Shown here piece by piece: positions 1 to 5,691 of a stretch of 11,277 nucleotides of DNA. Made by a program: the position numbers and the translations under genes. Below the pieces are notes generated by a model that made no database searches, was not told where the DNA came from, and saw only the letters and a list, made by a program, of their open reading frames with translations. This DNA comes from Gammaproteobacteria bacterium (GTDB lineage Bacteria; Pseudomonadota; Gammaproteobacteria; BMS3Bbin11): assembly GCA_030617565.1 (NCBI GenBank), contig JAUWVE010000037.1, positions 1 to 11,277 on the forward strand, in the 5' to 3' direction. Position 1 is the stretch's first letter. Every line of letters begins with the position of its first letter.

Positions 1-2627
1 AGCCTGAGGAAGCAGTTGTAGAAGAAGTTGCAGAGGAGCCTGAGGTAGCAGTTGTAGAAGAAGTTGCAGAGGAGCCTGAGGAAGTAGTTGTAGAAGAAGT
101 TGCAGAGGAGCCTGAGGAAGTAGTTGTAGAAGAAGTTGCAGAAAGCGAAGATGAACCTCTCGATGAACTGGTAGAAATCTTCCAGGAAGAAGCCATTGAT
201 TTGTTATCCCGCTTCCATGAATCTCTGGAACTCTGGCGTAAAGACGTGGCTAATGAAGAAGCCAGTTCAGATCTAAAACGAACCTTCCATACCATCAAGG
301 GTAGTGCCAGAATGACGGGGATTACCAGCATTGGTGATCTTGCACATAATACTGAGTCCATGCTTGATGAGGCGGAGCGCGCCGAAAACGAAATTGATGA
401 TTCCCTGTTTGACCTGATTGAGGAGGTTCATGACACTCTGCTGGCGATGGTAGAAAATCCAGCTGGCAAGCAGTTTGATAATCAGGCTGATGAACTCAAT
501 CACCGTATACTGAATCATTTTTCTGTGGCAGAGGCCCAGCTTGTAGTGGATGAAGTTGCCGCAGAGCAGCCTGCGGAAGTAGATGAAGCTGAAGAATCAA
601 TAGAAGCAATTGAACCGCCGGCCATTGAGGAGCCAGGCGACGAGGTTCAGGCAGAGCCTGTACAGCAGGAGTTCAGGCAGGAACAAGCGAGTGCTGAAAC
701 GGAAACAACGGAAGTTAAACCAGTTGTAGAAAAGAAGAGTGCTGTACCGCAGTCAAAAAAGAAGAAAGATTCTGCGGCTAAACATGTGCAGGTCAGGGTT
801 GATTCAGAATTGCTGGGTACCCTGGCAAACTATGCTGGCGAAGTCAGTATCGCACGTTCACGTATTCAGCAACAGGTGTCAAACTTTAAGGAAAACCTGA
901 CTGAATTACATAATAATATTGAAAGATTCAACAAACAAATTCGTGAGTTGGAAATTCAGGCGGACACACAGATACTCTCTCGCACCGGGGCAGTATTTAA
1001 TGAAGATGACGAAGAATTTGATCCACTGGAATTCGATCGCTATACACAACTACAGTTTCTTTCCCGTAACCTGTCAGAGAGTTTGAATGATTTGCTGATG
1101 ATTCAGACCGGCATGGATAACTTTGCCGGTGATGTCGAATTATTATTACATGAACAATCCCGCCTGAATACTGATCTTCAGGAAGGACTTACGCAAACCA
1201 GGATGGTTGCATTTTCGACCTTGATGCCAAGGCTAAGGCAGTTGACAAGAAAAACATCGCGTGAACTGAAAAAGCCGGTAAATTTAGAAATTGCCGGTGG
1301 CGAAATTGAGCTGGACAGAAATGTTATAGACCAGGTGGTACCGCCACTGGAGCATCTGATTCGTAACTCTATTGCACATGGAATCGAGGGAGCTAAACAG
1401 AGAAAGAAACAGAAAAAGCAGGAAAAAGGTCTGCTTAAGCTCGATATAAGTCGTGAAGGGAAGGATGTAATTATCGAATTCTCTGATGATGGGCAGGGTC
1501 TGGATCTGGACAGAATTCGTAGCAAGGCAGAAGAAAGAGGTTTGCTGGATAAGGGAATGAACCCATCGGATGATCATCTGGCTAACCTTATTTTTGTGCC
1601 CGGTTTTTCAACCGCTGACAGCGTCACCCAGGTTTCCGGACGAGGCGTAGGCATGGATGTTGTCCAGAGTGAGCTCAAGAAAGTAGGTGGCTCAGTCTCC
1701 CTGACGACAGAAAAGAACGCGGGGACACGCTTCTTTATACGACTGCCGCTTTCAATGACAGTCGCACAGGCATTAATAATTTCCTCAGGAGGGCATCGTT
1801 TTGCAGTGCCTTTGATGGCAATTCTATCTATCACCATGGCGCATAGAAGCCGGGTTGTTGCAGATGCCAGCGGTGAGCAAAGCGTCACTTTAGGTGAAAA
1901 ATCATATCCTTATATATCTCTTGCTGAACGTCTGGGTATGCTGGCACAGCTGGAAGATGACACCAAAACGCCAGCTCTGATCATGAATTCTGCAACAGGA
2001 CCCATTGTTGTTGGTGTAGACGAGTTGGTACATTCCACTGAAATCGTAGTAAAGCCGGTAGGCGTGCAGGTTGCCTCACTTGATGGAATAGAAGGCGCTA
2101 CAGTATTAAGTGATGGTGAAGTAGCACTGATTCTTGACCTGGTAGATTTGTGGAATACCCGGCATGTTGAAAGAGATGAGATTGATCAGGCTAGTCTGGT
2201 GGCGAAGCTGGAAGAGGAAGTCAGTCCAGCCACTGTTATGGTTGTTGATGATTCGTTGACGGTAAGACGTGTTACTGAAAGAAATCTGAGTAAGTATGGC
2301 ATCAATACAATACTTGCAACAGATGGCATTGATGCGATGGAGAAGATTTCTGAAGATGTACCTGATGTTATGCTGGTCGATATTGAAATGCCTCGCATGG
2401 ATGGATTTGAGCTGACAGAGCGTGTTAGAGATGATCCTGTCTACAGAGATATTCCAATAATCATCATTACATCCCGTTCCGGCCCCAAGCACCGTGACAG
2501 AGCAATGGAACTTGGTGCAACACTCTATCTAACCAAGCCGTATCAGGAACTGGAATTAATGAATGCAATCAATTCTGTACTGCCGCTTGAAAGTTCTCGT
2601 AAGATCAGTGCGATGATGGAGAACTGA
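1..2627 (+). CDS. chpA: ChpA/PilL-like hybrid chemotaxis histidine kinase, 3' part (5' end outside window)
   Basis: This is the CheA-type kinase of a type IV pilus (Chp/Pil) chemosensory system; it would phosphorylate PilG/PilH-like regulators. The frame (codons from base 3) is open to the left edge, so the true start lies upstream; the TTG at 201 is internal. The visible 874 residues contain, in order: an acidic EV-rich repeat (3-146), an HPt domain with phospho-acceptor His in FHTIKGSA (codon 288-290), an acidic Glu/Ala/Pro linker ending in a Lys-rich patch (about 540-780), a CheA-like dimerisation region, an HATPase domain (N-box HLIRNSIAHGIE with Asn at 1365; DDGQG at 1485-1499; SGRGVGMD at 1635-1658), a CheW-like domain (about 1750-2150), and a C-terminal receiver (DD at 2247-2252, phospho-Asp 2379-2381, Thr 2469, Lys 2535). 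Pseudomonas ChpA has this C-terminal order after several HPt domains; only one HPt is visible here. The N-box has Ala where Asp is usual. Confidence 0.9.
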   Translation, partial: PEEAVVEEVAEEPEVAVVEEVAEEPEEVVVEEVAEEPEEVVVEEVAESEDEPLDELVEIFQEEAIDLLSRFHESLELWRKDVANEEASSDLKRTFHTIKGSARMTGITSIGDLAHNTESMLDEAERAENEIDDSLFDLIEEVHDTLLAMVENPAGKQFDNQADELNHRILNHFSVAEAQLVVDEVAAEQPAEVDEAEESIEAIEPPAIEEPGDEVQAEPVQQEFRQEQASAETETTEVKPVVEKKSAVPQSKKKKDSAAKHVQVRVDSELLGTLANYAGEVSIARSRIQQQVSNFKENLTELHNNIERFNKQIRELEIQADTQILSRTGAVFNEDDEEFDPLEFDRYTQLQFLSRNLSESLNDLLMIQTGMDNFAGDVELLLHEQSRLNTDLQEGLTQTRMVAFSTLMPRLRQLTRKTSRELKKPVNLEIAGGEIELDRNVIDQVVPPLEHLIRNSIAHGIEGAKQRKKQKKQEKGLLKLDISREGKDVIIEFSDDGQGLDLDRIRSKAEERGLLDKGMNPSDDHLANLIFVPGFSTADSVTQVSGRGVGMDVVQSELKKVGGSVSLTTEKNAGTRFFIRLPLSMTVAQALIISSGGHRFAVPLMAILSITMAHRSRVVADASGEQSVTLGEKSYPYISLAERLGMLAQLEDDTKTPALIMNSATGPIVVGVDELVHSTEIVVKPVGVQVASLDGIEGATVLSDGEVALILDLVDLWNTRHVERDEIDQASLVAKLEEEVSPATVMVVDDSLTVRRVTERNLSKYGINTILATDGIDAMEKISEDVPDVMLVDIEMPRMDGFELTERVRDDPVYRDIPIIIITSRSGPKHRDRAMELGATLYLTKPYQELELMNAINSVLPLESSRKISAMMEN
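3..146 (+). repeat. Four tandem 36-bp in-frame repeats within chpA
   Basis: Four consecutive 36-bp units start at 3, 39, 75 and 111. Each encodes a 12-residue acidic unit of the type PEE(A/V)VVEEVAEE. Units 1-3 differ from one another by only one or two bases; unit 4 matches unit 3 until its last four bases, where the array ends. The array continues to the left edge and may be longer. Because the unit is a multiple of three, gain or loss of copies would change the length of a flexible acidic linker before the HPt domain without breaking the frame. Confidence 0.93.
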
Positions 2628-2655
2628 GTATGTTGTGCAGGAAGGGAGTAACTAA

Positions 2656-3096
2656 ATGGTAGATAAAACGATTCCGCCGGTCCGTTGTCTGGTCGTGCCG
2701 TCAGACCCTGGTTTCCTGGTAATACCCAGTGCCGCTGTGGCAGAAATTGTCCCGCTGGTAATTAATGAAGACTCGGCTGAAGGAAATTTGCTCGGGCTGA
2801 TGGCCTGGCGTGGTGTAAAGGTTCCGGTTTACTCCATGGAAGGGCTGGCAGGGATGAGCATTCCTGTGTTTGGCAAGCGTAGTAAGGCATTTGTTTTTTA
2901 TCCATGGAAAGGTATGGATAAAAATACATTTTTTGCTATCGCTTCATTGCATGATCCACGTCCCAGGTTATTATCAAGCGACGATATTAAGGCGAGCGAC
3001 AATGATCAGTCTGACAATGCTTTCATTCGGGCCAGCTTTCGTTATGATGGAGAGCCTGCTTTGATCCCTGACTTACAGGCAATTTCACAGCAATAG
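2656..3096 (+). CDS. chpC: CheW-like coupling protein of the Chp/Pil system (ChpC-like)
   Basis: A 146-residue cytoplasmic protein made essentially of one divergent CheW-like domain: an N-terminal strand (VRCLVVPSDPGFLVIPSAAV), a central GLMAWRGVKVPVYSMEGL segment that matches the CheW pattern of a hydrophobic-Gly strand followed by (R/G)G..(V/I)P(V/L), and a C-terminal strand region. CheW proteins bridge chemoreceptors and CheA-type kinases, so this should couple a PilJ-like receptor to ChpA. It begins 28 bases after the chpA stop and has a Shine-Dalgarno sequence (GGGAG, about 2644-2648), so the two are very likely co-transcribed. The position after chpA favours a ChpC-like name, since PilI normally lies upstream of the kinase gene. 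The domain assignment is firmer than the gene symbol. The downstream neighbour is convergent, with a 49-base gap. Confidence 0.72.
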   Translation: MVDKTIPPVRCLVVPSDPGFLVIPSAAVAEIVPLVINEDSAEGNLLGLMAWRGVKVPVYSMEGLAGMSIPVFGKRSKAFVFYPWKGMDKNTFFAIASLHDPRPRLLSSDDIKASDNDQSDNAFIRASFRYDGEPALIPDLQAISQQ

Positions 3097-3145
3097 CAGG
3101 GCATTAAGGGGGTCTCTATTTACCCTGATGCATCCCACATTGGCA

Positions 3146-3970
3146 TCAGTCAATACCCGTCAAATTTAATAAATCGGCAGCCATGACATATCTTTCAGTA
3201 TCGGGGTTCTCAAAGCCGGCGAAACCAATCTGGCTTAGCATTTTTCTGCCATCCTGCGTGCTATTGGCATGAATAAGTGCATCTCGAATAAATAGTCTGA
3301 GATCAGCAGCTAATGCAGGTGATGCAGAAAGTGCAATATGTTGAGTCGGGTCAGTTGTCGTTACTACTGAGACACCTGTAAGAGCGCCAACCAGCGGTGT
3401 TGGGATAATTGCAGCATCAACTTCATCTGTGAATAACAGATCCAGTGCTTTTTCACTGTTTTCTGTTTCATAAATGAATGGCTGACGCAGTGGATTGTCA
3501 AACAACAATGATACTTTCGCTGCACCCATGCTAGGTGGGCCGAGAGTGGCAATTTTTTTACCCACCAGTTCATCTATATCGATGACCATTGCAGAGTCCG
3601 GGACAACCACCGAATAGCTCACGGTACCCGGTATTTTTGCCAGTATCTTAAAATCCAGTTCTTTGGCCCTGTAGCCGGTAAAGTGTGCTGCATCCAGAAT
3701 AAGATCATAGCCCTGGCCATCTCGAGTTTCCTTCCAGTAGGTAATAAAATTCGGATAGGTTATTATTTTAATATCAGTACCCGTGATACTGGACAGGTAG
3801 CTGGCCAGGGGTTGAAAAGATTCATGTGTTTTATCCATACCATAAATAGGCTGGATAACCAGTGTCAAAGAATCATCGGCCTTTAAAGGCGATTGTGATA
3901 AAAGAAAAGCCGCCAGGACTAGCAGCATCCCGAACCTGTGATGTAAGAACTTTAAAATTATAGTATGCAT
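3146..3970 (-). CDS. Secreted PhnD-family (phosphate/phosphonate-type) substrate-binding protein, copy A
   Basis: A predicted periplasmic solute-binding protein of 274 residues. The start at 3970 is chosen over an in-frame ATG at 4015 because it alone has a Shine-Dalgarno sequence (AAGAGG at 3980-3985, nine bases away) and puts the signal peptide at the N-terminus: a basic MHTIILKFLHHRFG followed by a hydrophobic MLLVLAAFLLSQ and a likely cut after LKA. The mature part starts with a strand typical of type II binding proteins (LTLVIQP) and contains YPNFITYW, DAAHFTGYR, KKIATLGPPS and DEVDAAIIPTPLV, the fold of the PhnD/SsuA-like family (PF12974 type). The ligand is not readable from sequence; family names such as phosphonate binding should not be taken literally. 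No ABC permease or ATPase gene lies beside it. It is a paralog of the gene at 4339-5181 but is separated from it by a terminator, so it probably has its own promoter. Confidence 0.83.
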   Translation of the reverse strand: MHTIILKFLHHRFGMLLVLAAFLLSQSPLKADDSLTLVIQPIYGMDKTHESFQPLASYLSSITGTDIKIITYPNFITYWKETRDGQGYDLILDAAHFTGYRAKELDFKILAKIPGTVSYSVVVPDSAMVIDIDELVGKKIATLGPPSMGAAKVSLLFDNPLRQPFIYETENSEKALDLLFTDEVDAAIIPTPLVGALTGVSVVTTTDPTQHIALSASPALAADLRLFIRDALIHANSTQDGRKMLSQIGFAGFENPDTERYVMAADLLNLTGID

Positions 3971-4181
3971 GGCTGAAAGCCTCTTCTTAGTGCGATGAAT
4001 GGATGCACCTCCCATAGGGTATGACTGAGCGCTGTAGCCTGATGTAACTATGGGAAAATGGTTTGTTTGATGCTATTGCAATTAACCATGGCAGATTTGA
4101 TCAGAGAAGTATTAGTATTCCCCGATAAAAGTATCCGTCCATCTGATGAGTGTGGTCCATTTAAGCTGCATTTAATAAAAT
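3971..4181. other. Intergenic leader region upstream of SBP copy A
   Basis: About 210 bases between the start of SBP copy A and the terminator of copy B. It must contain the minus-strand promoter of copy A, but I find no clear -10/-35 pair. One spaced inverted repeat is visible: CCCATAG at 4011-4017 and CTATGGG at 4048-4054, which could pair across a 30-base loop in the leader RNA. I see no convincing small gene here. Confidence 0.5.
3980..3985 (-). promoter_or_regulatory. Ribosome binding site that sets the start of SBP copy A
   Basis: On the minus strand AAGAGG ends nine bases before the ATG at 3970. The alternative upstream ATG at 4015 has no purine-rich site in the bases before it, and its use would bury the signal peptide behind a 15-residue extension. 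Confidence 0.65.
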
Positions 4182-4217
4182 AAAAAAAGCCCCATCTGGA
4201 TCATCCAGATGGGGCTT
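4182..4217 (-). terminator. Intrinsic terminator of SBP copy B (minus-strand transcript)
   Basis: A perfect inverted repeat, with arms GCCCCATCTGGAT (4189-4201) and ATCCAGATGGGGC (4203-4215), extends by two more A-T pairs to 4187-4217. Read on the minus strand, the GC-rich stem is followed by a run of seven T residues (4182-4188 in complement). This is a textbook Rho-independent terminator for transcription coming from the gene at 4339-5181. It lies about 120 bases beyond that gene's stop codon and separates the two SBP genes into different transcription units, apart from any read-through. Confidence 0.93.
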
Positions 4218-4338
4218 GGTGATGGATCTATTTGGATCCATTCGGTACAGCTACCCTCATTAAGCAACTATTGCTAGTATTACCCCCTCCCACAAAAACT
4301 TTCTATTACACATACGCACTTGGCAGTATGTTGTATGC
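4218..4338 (-). other. Extended 3' untranslated region of SBP copy B with a second stem-loop
   Basis: About 120 bases lie between the stop of SBP copy B and its terminator, long for a simple bacterial 3' UTR. Directly before the terminator stem (in transcript order) is a second inverted repeat: ATGGATC (4222-4228) and GATCCAT (4235-4241) around a six-base loop. On the minus strand the region also holds a purine run (about 4283-4294) and no open frame of note. Two stem-loops ending in a strong U-tract would fit a 3'-derived small RNA, but this is inference. Confidence 0.4.
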
Positions 4339-5181
4339 TCACAGCTTGTCGAGTAATTCACTAAAACCAAAATATTCCTGATTGCTGGTCTTTTCAAAGG
4401 GGTTCAGTTTGGTAGCACTGAGCATCTTTTTTCCTTCAGGAGTCTTGTCAGCTTCGAGCAGGCCTTTAACCAGTTGTTCCCTGATTTCAGCAGAGAGTTT
4501 TGGTGACACAGAGACCGCCATACCTGGTATTGAATCAGTTGTTAATACCATTGAAACCCCACCTTCTCCGGCCATTTGTGCACTTACTAATGGGGTTGGC
4601 ACCATCGCAGCATCAACCTCTCCACTCAGCAACAAAGACATGACTTTGGCCGAATTATTCCCTTCAATAACGCTGGGCTGGCGCACGGGGTTTTCGAATA
4701 ATTCATCGATACGGACGGCCGCGATACTGGGTGGGCCAAGGGTTGCTATCTTTTTACCAATTAGTTCATCTGCTTCGAAGACCATTGCGTCTTCTGAAAC
4801 GATAAGCGAAATACTGACAGATCCCGGCTGCTTGACCAACACGGTAAAATCCCTGTTTTTGTTACGATAATCAATGAAGTGTGCAGTATCAAAGGAAATA
4901 TCATAGCTGTCGGGTTTTTGTGTTTCAGTCCAATAGGAAATAAAGTTTGGATAGGTAATGACCTTTACCTCTTGACCGGTAAGGGATTGCATGTAGTCAG
5001 CCAGCGGTTGAAATATTTCACGTGTCCTTTCTTCCGATTGAAAGGGTTGTATGACCAGCCTTAATGCTGTCTGCGAGTTTGCCGTGGCAGGTAGTATAGT
5101 AAGTAGTAAAGCGATACCGCCCAGTAAATAGCCACCGCGTGATATGCTCCCCAGGATTAATTTTTTTATGAATAGTTGCAT
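4339..5181 (-). CDS. Secreted PhnD-family substrate-binding protein, copy B
   Basis: A predicted periplasmic solute-binding protein of 280 residues, paralogous to the gene at 3146-3970. The ATG at 5181 is preferred over one at 5223 because GAGGAC (5186-5191) sits at good distance upstream. The signal peptide then begins MQLFIKKLILG, continues with a hydrophobic stretch (LLGGIALLLTILP) and is probably cut near ATA or ANS. Shared motifs with copy A are LVIQP, FQPLA, VITYPNFISYW, DTAHFIDYR, KKIATLGPPS and GEVDAAMVPTPLV. Over the first 66 mature positions I count 35 identities by eye, so the duplication is old enough for specialisation. Copy B has a short insertion (around MAGEGGVS) before the last third. 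No permease, ATPase or sensor-kinase gene is adjacent. Likely functions are ligand capture for a transporter encoded elsewhere, or ligand presentation to a membrane sensor. The ligand is unknown. Confidence 0.83.
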   Translation of the reverse strand: MQLFIKKLILGSISRGGYLLGGIALLLTILPATANSQTALRLVIQPFQSEERTREIFQPLADYMQSLTGQEVKVITYPNFISYWTETQKPDSYDISFDTAHFIDYRNKNRDFTVLVKQPGSVSISLIVSEDAMVFEADELIGKKIATLGPPSIAAVRIDELFENPVRQPSVIEGNNSAKVMSLLLSGEVDAAMVPTPLVSAQMAGEGGVSMVLTTDSIPGMAVSVSPKLSAEIREQLVKGLLEADKTPEGKKMLSATKLNPFEKTSNQEYFGFSELLDKL

Positions 5182-5691
5182 TTTCGTCCTCGATCCAAAA
5201 TAGAAATATTTTATCCACTCCATGGTCAGTGTTATGCGCGACCACCATTTATCATTAAATGTAGACCAGTTATCTGTAATAACAAGCTTTTTGTCAGAAT
5301 GTAAATTTGCGACTAATTATGTTGTGGTTTTGCCACTAACGTTGAATACATTGGTTTACCGGCAACATCTTAGGTGCTTATAAGGTTTGTGAATGTTTTA
5401 TATTTACAACAAAATACAGATTTACTGATGGTATTAAACGTTAAAAAATCACGGGGCTTATCAGGTGGTCAGTATTTCCGTAATTCACCAATGAGAATTG
5501 ATCAGTAAAAAGAAGAGGGCCTTTCACTATTGCCGAATTCGTCGAAGTAGGGGAAAATAGAGCGTTTATGTGCCGAAAAAATATTCGCCAGCGACACTAG
5601 CGACAATAGACAATACCTGATGCGACAGAGCAGTACTGCATTCTAGCGAGGCGCAACCAGCAAGTTTCAACATTTACCAAGAGGAAGTCCC
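5182..5691. other. 510-base divergent intergenic region between SBP copy B and tkt
   Basis: This region must carry the promoters for the SBP gene on the minus strand and the tkt cluster on the plus strand. It is AT-rich from about 5190 to 5520 and more mixed near tkt. I cannot point to a confident -10/-35 pair for either direction. Near tkt there are two adjacent 9-bp units, AGCGACACT (5590-5598) and AGCGACAAT (5599-5607), a third GCGACA at 5622-5627, and a short palindrome GCAGTACTGC (5630-5639); these are candidate operator elements. The tkt ribosome binding site is GAGGAA at 5681-5686. I see no gene in it; a 26-codon frame at 5428-5508 has no ribosome binding site. Confidence 0.6.
5186..5191 (-). 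promoter_or_regulatory. Ribosome binding site that sets the start of SBP copy B
   Basis: On the minus strand GAGGAC lies immediately upstream of the ATG at 5181, with AGGA five bases from it. The alternative in-frame ATG at 5223 lacks a comparable site and would add 14 non-signal-like residues before the signal peptide. Confidence 0.7.

Noticed and set aside
1..146. Tandem array considered as CRISPR or other non-coding repeat
   Set aside because: Units are directly adjacent with no spacers and encode a continuous acidic peptide in the kinase frame.
201..2627. TTG at 201 as the start of the kinase gene
   Set aside because: The same frame is open and clearly coding (acidic repeats and the first HPt helix) from base 3 to 201, so the gene begins outside the window.
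3125..3149. 7-bp inverted repeat (CTGATGC...GCATCAG) between the convergent chpC and SBP copy A genes, considered as a bidirectional terminator
   Set aside because: Short stem, 11-base loop and no T-run on either side; it also overlaps the stop codon of SBP copy A. Too weak to call.
3971..4015. N-terminally extended start of SBP copy A at 4015
   Set aside because: No ribosome binding site upstream, and the extension would displace the signal peptide; the ATG at 3970 has AAGAGG at proper spacing.
4382..4870. Plus-strand open frame of 162 codons antisense to SBP copy B
   Set aside because: It lies wholly inside a conserved gene on the other strand, has no recognisable domain and no ribosome binding site; it is a shadow frame.
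5428..5508. 26-codon frame (MVLNVKKSRGLSGG...) in the tkt upstream region
   Set aside because: No ribosome binding site, no hydrophobic segment or other motif; a frame of this length is expected by chance.
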